The notes beneath the pieces are model-generated. The model was not told the origin of the DNA and did no database searches. It saw nothing but the letters and a program-made list of their open reading frames with translations. From Pollenia angustigena (lineage: Eukaryota; Arthropoda; Insecta; Diptera; Polleniidae), in assembly GCA_930367215.1 (NCBI GenBank), contig OV884058.1:199968208-200032207 (forward strand): a stretch of DNA of 64,000 nucleotides, read 5' to 3'. Positions 23,415-33,859 of the stretch are shown here, one piece after another. The position numbers and the translations under genes were made by a program. How positions within the stretch are numbered: the first letter of the stretch is position 1; each line of letters begins with the position of its first letter.

Positions 23415-23855
23415 CTAATAGCCCGATTTTTTAATTAGATTTGCAGTTTTAGCGATTCTTCCTCTAGATGAGAGAGAAAAATCTGACGAATAAGTTGGAA
23501 AGAAACATCTAGAAAGACCTCTGCGCTTTTGAGTTGGACGCTGGGCTTTCACGGAAGCTGCAGTGACCACAGATGGACAAATTGTATTTGCATTGTTTGT
23601 ATTTTTAGCAGCTAAAGGTTGAGCAAAGGCCCTTTGTGTTTGCCTGTCATTGGCTAAATCTAAAGGCGCCAAGGACAGATTGAAGGTAAAGGGGACATCA
23701 TATAAGAAACCATTGCTTGATCTAACAAGTTTTGAAGTAAAAGCTGTAATGTCATGGGCGAACAGAAGTGTTAGCAGTCCTAAACAAATAAACTTTAAGC
23801 AGATATGAATTTACAACAAAAAATTTTCAGGAAAATATTAAATATTTTTTACCAT
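23415..23855 (-). CDS. small secreted protein, 126 aa, two exons (unrecognised)
   Basis: Proposed coding: exon 1 is only the ATG at 23855-23853; intron 23852-23793 (60 bp, GTAAAA...TTAAAG); exon 2 is 23792-23415, TAA included. The joined protein starts MFICLGLLTLLFAHDITAF, a convincing signal peptide of about 16 residues, and continues with LYDVPFTFNLSLAPLDLAND, an Ala/Asn/Gln-rich middle and a basic C-terminus with two Cys (IC near residue 74, RCFF near residue 98). Support: open frame for 125 codons in AT-rich DNA, short intron, TATAAATA at 23960-23967 and TCAGTT at about 23931-23926. An alternative acceptor, TTTAG at about 23779, would break the reading frame. I recognise no family and infer only secretion. 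No good AATAAA was seen downstream. Repeat C lies about 175 bp past the stop codon. Confidence 0.55.
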
Positions 23856-23959
23856 TGTTTCTTTTTTTTAAATTGTTTTAAATTTTTCTTCTAAAATTAA
23901 TTCCTTTAAAACTTCATAAATTTTTAACTGATTTTATCTAAGTATACAAAATTTAAAGG

Positions 23960-23967
23960 TATTTATA
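23960..23967 (-). promoter_or_regulatory. TATA box of the small secreted-protein gene
   Basis: On the minus strand TATAAATA begins 112 bases upstream of the ATG. An initiator-like TCAGTT has its A at 23929, 38 bases downstream, slightly longer than the usual 28-34, so the start site may lie a few bases earlier. Confidence 0.45.
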
Positions 23968-24324
23968 TGCATTTGGAATTTGAAAAGTTCGACATTTTAG
24001 TTAGTTAAATGAATTATGAATATTATTTTTTCTTTTTTTTATAAATACCGCTCAGAACGTTTTCACAGAAAACAAAAGAAATAGAAGAAGGAGTTAAAGA
24101 AGAATAAGCAGAAGGCCTAGAGAAACAGATGATATAAGCAGAAGATGCATTTATATCTCTTAGCTACGAGTACATTTACAAACTCAAGGTCATTCACACC
24201 TCTAGGCGGGTAAATGTTATTAAAATAATAATCTCTCGACAGCATGATCAGAAAATTTTAATATTTTAATCATTTATTTTGGGTAAAGTGTCGCTGTTTT
24301 AGTGAAAACAATTAATTATAATTA
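23968..24324. other. upstream flank of the small gene, nothing else recognised
   Basis: AT-rich, with a second TATAAATA on the plus strand near 24041. No plus-strand gene follows it: the next ATGs open only very short frames. Confidence 0.4.
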
Positions 24325-24498
24325 GTATTGGTGGGGTTTTATTGTTGAACTGTTGTTCATGGGTTTTAATCCAAATTTTGATATTTTAATCTGGCTAAAG
24401 TTCATAAAATTTAATTTTCATTAAATTATTTTTATGAAGAAAGGAAGTTTATAACATAAAATTAATTAAAATTTGTTTTATAATTTTTCATTCTTGAC

Positions 24499-25624
24499 CA
24501 GGGCTGCCAGGTACTTTTTTTCCTTGTCCCCAAAAAATTAAAAAAATATCCCAAAAAATCCCCAAATTATGAAAAAAAACCTTAATAAGTAAATATTTTT
24601 CTGTTTGTTTTTTTTTTCTGACCAAATTTAAAATTTTTTTTTTAAAAAAGTAAAAATAGTAAGAAAAATTTTAATTAGAAATCCCCAAATAAAAATTTTT
24701 TGTAAAAAAAATTATTTTGTTTTGTTTGTACCAGTGTTCGAAAATAAACACTAAATATCGTTCTTTAATGTTCGGTTCGGTAGATTTGTGGAAAACACAA
24801 ACGCTAATAGTGTTTGTGTAGAAATTCATTAAAAAAAAAATAACGTTTCCCTGTTTGTCATCTTTCGAACACAAAAATAATGCTGTTTTCATCATACTCA
24901 ACAAATGATGAGAACATTAAATTCCGTTCGGTTTTTTTTTTTTGAAAATCCACGAACTTCAATGTGTTCGGTTCGGCTCGTTAATGTTCGTCGCTTTTTG
25001 CTGATAAAAAAAAAACCAAACATTTTTTACAAAAACAAAATACACACACGAAAAAAACATTAAAGAACATTAAAATATAATGTTTTTCTACAGTATCACT
25101 ACAATTGTTCTGTTTTTTAACGAAGAACCGAACATTATATAATGTTCGGTTCTTTCTTGAAAATAGTTACGAACGGTATTAAGGTTTGTGTATGTTTACA
25201 CAAACACTAAAAAAATAGATATCGTTCTTCGGTGTGTGAGCCGAACGCTAAATAATGTACTGTTTATTTTCGAACACTGGTTTGTACCCTGAAGGAAAAA
25301 TTACATTTATTTATAAAGTACCTTTAACACTACCTTTTAACTAAAATGGTAATCTTAATAAGGACCTTTTACACCGTATAAGTTGTTGATAAGAGTAAGA
25401 TAAAAGTTTTGCTACTTTTTTCATATTTTGAATACGAGACAAAGAAAAATAAGCATAAATAATAAAAGGGAAAATATATTTAAAGAGTGTAAAATCCCAA
25501 AAAATCCCCGAATTTTTTTTTTAATCCCCAAAAAAATCCCCAATCCCCAAATGACTTTCTTTGTGCTTTTTGCTCGCATAAAATCCCCAACTTTGGGGAT
25601 AAATCCCCAAGTCTGACAGCCCTG
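24499..25624. mobile_element. non-autonomous hAT element (1126 bp), TSD TTCTTGAC
   Basis: The ends are CAGGGCTGCCAG and CTGACAGCCCTG. Perfect 8-bp duplications TTCTTGAC flank it (24491-24498, 25625-25632). CAGGG-type ends with 8-bp duplications are diagnostic of hAT. Near each end the sequence is rich in TCCCCAAAAA words. It contains no transposase and is itself interrupted by the hAT MITE at 24732-25279. Confidence 0.85.
24732..25279. mobile_element. hAT MITE family E, copy 1 (548 bp), TSD GTTTGTAC
   Basis: TIR CAGTGTTCGAAAATAAACA at both ends, flanked by perfect GTTTGTAC duplications (24724-24731, 25280-25287). The interior has repeated GTTCGGTTCGG and AATGTTCG words in both orientations. 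Other family members: 43451-47050 and 52035-52469. It is the innermost layer of this nest. Confidence 0.9.
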
Positions 25625-25904
25625 TTCTTGACTGCCGCTGGGCAATTAATAATTTTGAAGTTTAAGCAATATACTATGAAACTACCGTTACGCTCTAAAA
25701 ATTTAAATAGAAAAAGACTTAGGCCCGTTTTCACGACTAAACGATAGCTAAATGTAGGAAGTTTTCGAACTGATAATGAGTTTTTAATTATTGCAAGTTC
25801 CCTTTAATCGAAAAGTGAAGGATAAGGTAAAGAGAGGAACGTTCTACCTTTAATGCCCGTCTATACCAGAGAGGCCCTACGCTCCTTATAGGATCGATGG
25901 GAAC

Positions 25905-25935
<31 letters not shown>

Positions 25936-26350
25936 GATATAATTATTGCGACATATATTGCAGTAAATGTCAATATTATGTTATCTTTAATGTAGACAGC
26001 AATTTTTTTGTTCATATTTATTGCCGACAATTTATGTTAAAATAATTGTTAGTCCATTTTCGTTGACAATTATTGCTTACATAAAACGTTAAAATGTGGT
26101 TGTCAATTGAGAAAAAAGAAGAAAAAAGAAAAACGTAGAAGCAAATTATGTGATAAAGAAATTAAATTTGTGAAATGGTAGCCAATTATAGTTGTAGTAA
26201 AAGAATTAAATTAAAGAATTTAATAAACACTAAAATAAAATTACAAAAATTGTTTTTATATATATAATTTTTTTCTTATTCGATCTTTATTATTAAAATT
26301 TATATTAATTTGTTTAAGTTTGAGATCTTTTTTATATAAAAATATTAATT

Positions 26351-26797
26351 ATAATTAGTATTGTGGTTATTTTGTTGAACTATTTATGGTTTTTAATCCA
26401 AATTTTTAATATTTTTAATTAGGCTTAAGTTCATGAAAATTTAATTTTTCATTAAATTATTTTATGAAGAAAGGAATTTTAAAGTACGAAAAAACAGAAG
26501 TAAGGAAAAAACATGTAAAATCAATTAAAATGGATAATCATTCAGGAAAACAAATTTTGTTGCAATCGAAACATGTCATGGTAACCTGCCGGCCGGGGTT
26601 CGAGCCCCAGCCACGTCAAGAATGAAAGATTATCAATAACAATTTTAATTAATTTTCATGTTGTAAAATTCCTTTCTTCATAAAAAATAATTTAATGAAA
26701 AATTAAATTTTCATGAACTTAAGCCTAACTAAAAATATTAAAAATTTGGATTAAAAACCATAAATAGTTCAACAAAATAACCACAATACTAATTATT
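26351..26797. mobile_element. family D foldback, rearranged copy
   Basis: Terminal inverted repeats of about 45 bp: AGTATTGTGGTTATTTTG at 26355 and its complement CAAAATAACCACAATACT ending near 26793. The body in plus orientation carries GGGGTTCGAGCCCC (about 26597-26610), the B-box/T-arm of a tRNA. The left arm is partly deleted. Confidence 0.65.
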
Positions 26798-26929
26798 GTT
26801 AAAGCTAAGGCACGAGCTCTATGTGTACATTTGTCCTTCAAGTTGTGCTGAAAAATGTCAACAGAAAAGAGAAAGACAAAATGAAAAAACAAAAAATGTA
26901 CTTGGACTTCAAGAAAACTTGTTGACAAA

Positions 26930-27313
26930 AGTACGAAAAAACAGAAGTAAGGAAAAAACATGTAAAATCAATTAAAATGGATAATCATTCAGGAAAGCAA
27001 ATTTCGATCTACCAAATGTTAGAATACAATTTGGTTTAAGGATTGATGTTTGACTATTGACGTCAGCAGTCGTCGATGGCTGCGAGTGTAAGACGGCAAA
27101 TCCATCTGAGGAGATTGAGTGGTTGCAATCGAAACATGTCATGGTAACCTGCCGGCCGGTGTTCGAGCCCCAGCCACGTCAAGAATGAAAGATTATCAAT
27201 AACAATTTTAATTAATTTTCATGTTGTAAAATTCCTTTCTTCATAAAAAATAATTTAATGAAAAATTAAATTTTCATGAACTTAAGCCTAATTAAAAATA
27301 TTAAAAATTTTGG
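26930..27313 (+). mobile_element. family D, single-arm copy with tRNA-like boxes
   Basis: Runs from AAACAGAAGTAAGGAAAAAA-like sequence through ATTGAGTGGTTGC (A-box-like), GTGTTCGAGCCCCAG (B-box-like, about 27160-27174) and the conserved tail TTCTTCATAAAAAATAATTT to ATTAAAAATTTTGGATT. Only one orientation is present. Confidence 0.65.
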
Positions 27314-27362
27314 ATTAAAAAAATATTAATTATATTATTTTTTATTTTTTTTTTTTTGTTAA

Positions 27363-27696
27363 CCCTGCGGCCCTACGGTCAAGTTGTTCTTGATAGTCTT
27401 TTTCATATACTGCTTGCCAAACTTTACATAAATTATAAGCTGTGACGTAGGCTGCATTAAATTTTTGAGGAATTTACTTTCAAGATGTCATCAAGAAAAC
27501 AATTTATTAAGACAAACGAAAAATTTGCTCACTAACCTTGAAATCAGCTGTTTTCTTGAACGTAAATTGAAACACTCACTGGAAAGAGAATTTTAAAGGC
27601 AAGTTCGTATCAATTTTTAAAACTACGAGTGTATTGGTAAAAAATTGTGGGTGTATTAAAACTTGACAGGCAAAACTTGATCGTGTAACCCTCAAG
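27363..27696 (-). mobile_element. MITE family A, copy 2 (334 bp, inverted)
   Basis: Reverse-oriented copy of 7235-7568 with the same length, flanked by TAA (27360-27362, 27697-27699). Ends CCCTGCGGCCCTACGG and CGTGTAACCCTCAAG. Confidence 0.8.
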
Positions 27697-27699
27697 TAA

Positions 27700-28187
27700 A
27701 GTAAAGTTAATATTTTTATATAAAAAAGACCTCGAGCTTAAACAAATGAATTTAATAATAACAAATTAATTTAATAAATTAATAATTAAGTGGAATAAGA
27801 AAGAATTTGTATCAATTAAAATAATTTTTGTAAGATAACGCCAGTTTTTACACTGCACCTTCTTCCTTGATTTTTTTCAAATTATGGGTTAACATAAATA
27901 CGCTTTCCCATGCCTTTAACATAAGCTGAGCAATAAGAAATATTGCTTTGTTATTCTGCCGGCGTTATAACCAACTGGCTAAAATATTTATCTTTAGTGT
28001 AGACCTAGGGTTAACGTTTGTCGTAAGGTTTAGATTTGAGATTGCCATATTATATTCACATATTTTATATACATGGCAACTCAAAGCATACTGATATTTT
28101 ATATAAATAAAATTTACAAGATGCCATATATATTTGCCATTATTAAAAATTATTTGTGCACACAAAAATTTAAAATGAGAAAAGTAA
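27700..28187. other. AT-rich interior of the 3.5-kb element, nothing recognised
   Basis: Short open frames only. A CAATAAGAAATATTGCTTTG stretch near 27931 is weakly palindromic. Confidence 0.4.
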
Positions 28188-28522
28188 CTTGAGGGTTACA
28201 CGATCAAGTTTTGCCTATCAAGTTTTTATACATTCACACTTTTTTACCAATACACTCATACTTTTAAAAGTTGATACGAACTTGCCTTTAAAATTCTCTT
28301 GCCAGTGAGTATTTCAATTTACGTTCAAGAAAACAGCTGATTTCAAGGTTAGTGAGCAAATTTTTCGATTATCTTTATAAATTGTTTTCTTGATGACATC
28401 TTGAAAGTAAATTGCTCAAAAATTGAATGCAGCCTACGTCACAGCTTTCAATTTATGTAAATTTTGACAAGCAGTATATGTAAAAGACTATCAAGAAACA
28501 CCTTCACCGTGTGGCCGCAGGG
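28188..28522 (+). mobile_element. MITE family A, copy 3 (335 bp)
   Basis: Same orientation as copy 1, flanked by TAA (28185-28187, 28523-28525). By eye it is closer to copy 1 than to copy 2. Confidence 0.8.
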
Positions 28523-29246
28523 TAAAAGAATGTACGTAGTTGCCAGGTCTTATTTTTATTTTGGCAAAAATAATCGGGATTTACTTAAGTACTGCCACAT
28601 TTTTAAGAATGGTAAGAAGTTGTGAAAACGAAAAATAGTTGAAGGTAAATACCCTTTGTACACTTGCATACATTTCGGAGGAACGCATGGAAGATGTTGA
28701 AAATGTGAAATACGCGTTCATACTTGAAGCATCTCACATCTACTATCAATAAAAAATGTCACCATTTCTGAAAAAAAAACTTTAATTTTTTTAAGTACTT
28801 TTTTCTACAAAAGTGCCAACGTTTTAAAAGATAACACCAAAATTTATTTCTAATTCATTTTGTTTAATAATTTTAGCAAAATTAAGCAAAATAAGTCTTG
28901 CAAAAAAGGAAAAACTTGAGAAATGGTAACGCTGCTTTCAAAGTAACTTTCATTTTGTCAGTGATGCCACAATAATAACAGAATTTATTGCCACTTTTCT
29001 AGAGATGACACTAAAAGAATCGAAAAATGTAAAAGGGAACAGAATGTGATATGTAGTAACATTCTGTAAAGATGTTGAAAAATTTTGATTTTTAGCCCAA
29101 TGTATTTCTTATGGAAAAATTCCAACATCTTCGCAAATTGATGTTATATGTTGACAAGTGTGAAAAGGCTATAACTTTATTCCTCACTAGTGCTAAAGGT
29201 ACCATTAACTACTTCGATCTTTGAAGGTAAGTCGTGAAAACGGGCC
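28523..29246. other. right part of the 3.5-kb element, no gene recognised
   Basis: AT-rich sequence with no frame above background. It ends at the right TIR of the element at 25722-29246. Confidence 0.4.
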
Positions 29247-29585
29247 TTAGTTTAATTTAAGAATTTTTATTTTGGGCCTATTTCACTAAACAAATATCAA
29301 ATTATGTTTAATATTCGTTTTTCATAAAACGTAAATTATATGAAAAACTATATTTAAATTTAAATTGATATTTAAAAAGAATGGGTGAAAAAGGTCCTTA
29401 ATATACAGAACAGAATTTAAAAAGTTATCTTAATCACCAAATTCGTGGAATCAAGCAATTTTTTTATTTTTCAATCAGCGGCGTCACTATTGACGGAATA
29501 ATTAGCCGGCTGAAGTTAATATTTCACAAAACCGAGATATGTTTGATCATCCCACTATTGAATAGAATTTAAACATATAAATATA

Positions 29586-29847
29586 TATGAGGGGCTAAAA
29601 GCACAAGGGGTTTAAGTGCCTTTTTCTAAAATTGAGTTTACATATGGAATTATAGGTATAGTTCGGAGAAGTTGTTCAGAGCACAAGAGGTGAATGTAGG
29701 ATTCTAATCCGGACACTAGATATGGTGAACAACTCAAGCACTTGACATTAAAATACCTGCTTTGCTTGGAGCACAAGCGAAACAACCGCTTTTGTGTCAT
29801 TATTTAACATAAGTCACTTGAACCCCTTGTGTTTTAAGCCCCTCATA
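29586..29847. mobile_element. 262-bp TIR element (TATGAGGGGCT ends)
   Basis: The left end TATGAGGGGCTAAAAGCAC then AAGGGGTTTAAGTG is mirrored on the right by the complement of CACTTGAACCCCTTGTG then TTTTAAGCCCCTCATA. The roughly 34-bp TIR has four mismatches. A TATATATA context makes the target duplication unreadable (TA possible). Confidence 0.7.
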
Positions 29848-29913
29848 TGTAAAACCCGTTTCTTTATAATTTCCTAAATTGGTATCTTTGGATTAAAAGA
29901 AAAATATGTTAAG

Positions 29914-30117
29914 ATGGCTAAATTATTTTACGGCGTAAATAAAAATTTTCGTGGCTGCATTTTTATTTTGGTTTTTGCAACAACTGTGGGGAAAACAGAG
30001 ACAATGTCAGAAGCAAATTACATGTACGTTTGTGACCGAATATTACCTTCTGTAAAACAGCCAGTTGACAAGTCAGATGTAAAAAACATGTCGTCTACAT
30101 GCACCTTTACTGGATGA
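29914..30117 (+). CDS. short open frame, doubtful
   Basis: A 67-codon frame starts MAKLFYGVNKNFRGCIF and contains a hydrophobic run (CIFILVFATT, residues 15-24) that could be a late signal-peptide core or chance. It ends TCTFTG. There is no TATA box, splice site or family match that I can see. It is listed only because its composition is less AT-biased than neighbouring spurious frames. Confidence 0.15.
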   Translation: MAKLFYGVNKNFRGCIFILVFATTVGKTETMSEANYMYVCDRILPSVKQPVDKSDVKNMSSTCTFTG

Positions 30118-30403
30118 GACTTTGGTCAATCGCTATTTTTTAAAGGTGTGCCGACTTTAATCCCTACAAGCTTGAGGTATTAACTGCTACTTTACACCGA
30201 GACATTTACGCACTGAATTTTTTGTTATGTATTAATATTTTCTTATACCGTTTTATATAATAAATATTTGTTTATTATTTTAAATTTGCTAAGTGCTTTC
30301 TTTACTTTCCTTACTGCATCTCTGTATGTCGTATTACTTAGCGATAAATATGCGCTTACTTTTGTGCTTTCAAAAATAGGAAAGCTTTTTTTTGGGATGA
30401 TTG

Positions 30404-31323
30404 TACACTGAAAGAATTTTCTTCGCAATACTAACGAATTTTGAATCCCATGAAAAATTGCATTATAAAGGAACCTATGCAGCGTTTCGTTGGATCAATG
30501 AAACCTGTTTCATTAAAAGGACTTAATGAAACATTACATTAGATCCATGAATATTATTCATTGGATGAAAACTTTCAATAAAGTAAAATTTTTTTTTTTT
30601 TTTTTATTTTTTTTTTCTTTTTTCTTATTTTATTTTACTTTTTTTTATTTTTTATTTTTTTTCTGTCTCTGGTGGGATTCGAACATGTAACCTCGGTGCT
30701 GATAGACTAGCTCACTACCAGCTAGTCTACCGGGGCAGTGTAGTTTTTGTATAAAAAAACTATGTTTTTTTCTCAATTAAGACCGTAAATATGAGATTAA
30801 ATTGTCCATAAAAACAATAACAACGTTGATTGAAAGTGGATTGAAAGTTTTTGTTTCATTACTATAATGACATTTTTATTGTCATAATGAAAATTAAAAT
30901 TTATGAAGGCAATTATTGAAATATGTTGCTTTTATAAAAAAAATTTTTGATTTCATAAATTTAATGGCATACATGTAACATTAGATGTATGAAGTTATTA
31001 AATCTTACATTTTTTAAATAACAATTAAACATTTTTTTAAGGAAACTATAATTTTGTATTAATTTATGAATATAGTTATGTTTGTATATTGTTTTTTTAA
31101 GTTCCCAATTAAAATTTTTTGTTAAACTTGGACAAACTTAAGTTTTCATATATCGAATGAAATTTTTTAACGTAATTACGAAATCTAATGAAGCGATTTT
31201 AACGAAAATACTTCATCAAACCTATGAAATTCTATTTAGACAATGAAAATTTTCATTTACCCAAGGAAAACTTTTTTATGAAAATGATTCATTAAATATA
31301 TGAAGCATTTTTCTTTCAGTGTA
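30404..31323. mobile_element. 920-bp TIR element (TACACTGAAAGAA ends) with tRNA-like insert
   Basis: TACACTGAAAGAA at 30404-30416 matches the complement of TTCTTTCAGTGTA at 31311-31323. Subterminal zones are full of ATGAA/TTCAT words (CCATGAA, CATTAGAT, GGATCAATGAAA). TA at each outer edge may be the target duplication. It encloses the tRNA-like sequence at 30671-30738. Confidence 0.6.
30671..30738 (-). repeat. tRNA-derived sequence (not a functional tRNA)
   Basis: On the minus strand it reads GCCCCGGTAGACTAGCTGG ... ATGTTCGAATCCCACC. TTCGAATCC is a good B-box/T-loop and TAGCTGGTAGTG resembles an A-box. The T-stem does not pair (ACATG against CCCAC), and the D-region is a perfect 10-bp hairpin, TAGACTAGCT/AGCTAGTCTA with loop GGTAGTG, unlike a real D-arm. 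It is probably a SINE-like or tRNA-derived relic inside the element. Confidence 0.5.
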
Positions 31324-32589
31324 CGACAATCACACATCTAACGAACTCCTACTTTAGTTAATATAATATAATTGCCCTTAATTTCACCAAAAAAAAAAAG
31401 AAAAAAATATTACTTACGACACCAATTAGAGTTATTTCACTAGATACTGGATTATTTCTTCTGTAAGTTTAAACAAAATTGATTTTTAAATAGAAAAAAA
31501 AATACCAGTATTTATAGAAAATTTATCGGGCAATCATGGACCCGAGTAAAAAAATGTGTTTTGAGGTTAAGGTTATAATCAGAGTTCTTTGTGATGACTA
31601 TAATCGTCTTTAATGATCTTAGGGAGGGGGTTTTTTAAGTCCTATGGTCAAGTTTGAAGTATTCATCAAACTCTAAAAAAAATTTGTAATTATTAGTTAC
31701 AGTCAAAGTAGTTTATTGGTAAAACCAATTATTTTAAAGCCTAATGGTATACTTTATAAAAGTCTGCTAATAACGTTAAGTAGTTAATTAAGTTTTAGCC
31801 TACACGAATTTATTTACACTTTGTGGGGATTAAAAAATTTTCATATTTTTTAACTAAAAAATTTATTAAACGCTGTTTAACAGACATATTAACCCATTTA
31901 AGCCTAAACAAAAACTACCGGACAAAAAATAAAATATTTGTTATTTTATTAAAAAATAAAAAGTTTTTTCGAGCTCGAGGCCAATTATTTGTAAACAATA
32001 AATATTATTTATTTATTAATTTGTTCCAATATTTCGATATCCATTGGATATCATTATTAAGGAATGAGTTACAAGTATATTTGTAAGAGACGTATTACTA
32101 TCTCCACATATAATATTGAACTGGAAAATGTGGAGTTAATAAACATAATTTTCAGATCTTTTTTGAATTCAAACGATTTCTTAATTTTTTCATTCGGTTT
32201 TGAATTTGAAAAAAGGTTTTTTTCTATTATCAATGTTAAAATGACATTAAAATAGTAATAAACTTTTCTCTATTCATTTCTCAAGCCAATCTCAAACCTC
32301 AAGGGAATTATTTAAATTACATAAAAAACTTTATAAAATAACACAGCAGACAAAATAGTTCAGCTATTGAATTCCACCCGTTTTCCTTTAACACCAAATG
32401 TTGTGTTCAATCATCACCATTAAAAAGTATTTTTTGTGGTAAAGCACAGCAATCCAATTAATTATTACAATATTTTCTAATGCTTGTAGTTTTGGGTTGG
32501 ATTTCAAATAATTTTTTACCGTTTTACTAAGCTTTTGTGTTTGATAAATACATTTAGGAATACGGGTGAAGTTTGAGAAAAATTTTCGT
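31324..32589. other. AT-rich stretch, nothing recognised
   Basis: Only short low-complexity frames. A 17-bp palindrome GATATCCATTGGATATC is at 32036-32052. Confidence 0.5.
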
Positions 32590-33430
32590 TATTTATTGAG
32601 TTTCCTAAGGATTTCAAATAGACCTCCAACATATCGTCAGCTCAGAATTGGTTTGACATACCCACCATTTTTGAAAAAATTGAGTTAGGTATAGGGTATA
32701 CATATTTTGAATACCCCCTTTTTGAATCCAAAATCTGGTTCGCGAAATTTTTTGTGGTTTCTGAGATAAAAAGCATTCATTCAGGTCATTGCATGTCAAA
32801 TATTAACGATAATTTAAAAATACCAGTTGTAGAACCAAAAAGCTGAAGAAAGATATTAAATTTCCCGTATTTCCCATTTTGGTACTATTTTTTCCCCCCA
32901 TTTTAGTATCAAAAATTGCAAAATGCAAAATGTTTTGCAAAAAAGTACCAAAAATAGTTACGATTTTCACCCCTTAAACGTTCGAATTTCAAAAAAGTAC
33001 CAAACTCATATTCTTATTTTTTTGATAAGTTTCGAATGTGGTATAAACTTTATTTCTAGGTTTATTGGATCAAAAGATAGAAGGGCTGACAAAAACGTAC
33101 CAAAATTAGGGTTTAACCCGTTTTCACCCTAAAAGAGCCGAATTTCAAAAAATTACCTCACACCTGTCCACTTATTTTTCAAAAGAACAACGATATGTAT
33201 TACAGTTTGTTTGTATCTCTTTTAGTTTTGGAGATAAAAGATTTCTGAATTTACCCTTTTTTACCCCCTAATCATTCGAATAAAAATCCCGTCTTAGTAG
33301 ATTGATCTGGGAAGAGTTCCACCTCCCGTCCAAATTTCAAGTCTTTAGCTTCAGGCGTTTAGGTTGTACGATGATGAATGAGTCAGTCACTCACGCAATA
33401 AGTATACGTATGCAGCACAAAAAGCCACAC
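32590..33430 (+). repeat. dispersed repeat F, copy 1
   Basis: Contains AAAAAGTACCAAAAATAGTT, ACGATTTTCACCCCTTAAA and ends near GATGATGAATGAGTCAGTCA then CTCACG. The same order recurs at 48140-48690. The shared end contains the small palindrome TGAGTCAGTCACTCA. No coding frame. From memory, ends with GAGTCAGTCA words occur on several insect transposons. Confidence 0.65.
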
Positions 33431-33850
33431 GGCACAAAATATATATTTTTCATTTTCAAAAAAATACTATTAAATTCTAACTTTATTCATGAAAGTGCGC
33501 AAAAATTTTAATTTTTCTTCAAAACATATACCGGAAGCAGTGGTAAAAATATAAAAAAAATTCTATCGGGTACATTTTGAGAAATCTTCTTTGGCGTTTT
33601 TCTCCACTCCGACTTTTTGGCATATGCCCCAAACCAATTCTGAGCTGACGATATTCTTTGATGGCAAATAATTTAAGATTTGATAGAAAACACAATTCAT
33701 AATTTTTAGTTAATACATATTCAAAAAACAGCTTTATCATCTCATTGTGCTAATCTAAACCATAATCCTGATTTTGAAAATACGAAAGTCTTAAATAGGG
33801 AAATTACTTATAAACGTAGATTTATGTTAGAAATGTTGCAAATTATAAAT
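33431..33850. other. AT-rich stretch, nothing recognised
   Basis: A 73-codon minus frame at 33519-33740 shows no motif. Directly before the foldback target site. Confidence 0.4.
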
Positions 33851-33859
33851 GTACCGATC

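Larger units (their letters stand above)
24325..25655 (-). mobile_element. tRNA-box foldback family (D), diverged copy, split by hAT insertion
   Basis: 24325-24498 resembles the terminal and tail part of family D (TTTTAATCCAAATTTT, TTTATGAAGAAAGGAA, TTTTTCATTCTTGAC). The match resumes weakly after the hAT insertion at 25625 (TTCTTGACTGCCGCTGGG, against the family's TTCTTGACGTGGCTGGGG). It is the oldest layer of this nest. Confidence 0.6.
25722..29246. mobile_element. 3.5-kb PIF/Harbinger-like TIR element with nested insertions
   Basis: GGCCCGTTTTCACGACT at 25722 is mirrored by the complement of AGTCGTGAAAACGGGCC ending at 29246, with TTA on both outer sides (25719-25721, 29247-29249). No transposase is recognisable. 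Inside lie a compound foldback locus (26351-27313) and two family A MITEs (27363-27696, 28188-28522). After removing them about 1.9 kb of AT-rich non-coding sequence remains. Long distance and a 17-bp TIR leave a small risk that the ends belong to two different copies. Confidence 0.6.

Noticed and set aside
23775..23792. Alternative splice acceptor TTTAG at about 23779 for the small secreted-protein gene
   Set aside because: Joined to the ATG it gives ATG GAC TGC TAA. The upstream AAAG acceptor keeps the frame and yields a clean signal peptide.
30671..30738. A functional tRNA gene
   Set aside because: The T-stem does not pair, there is no proper anticodon arm, and the D-region is a long perfect hairpin.
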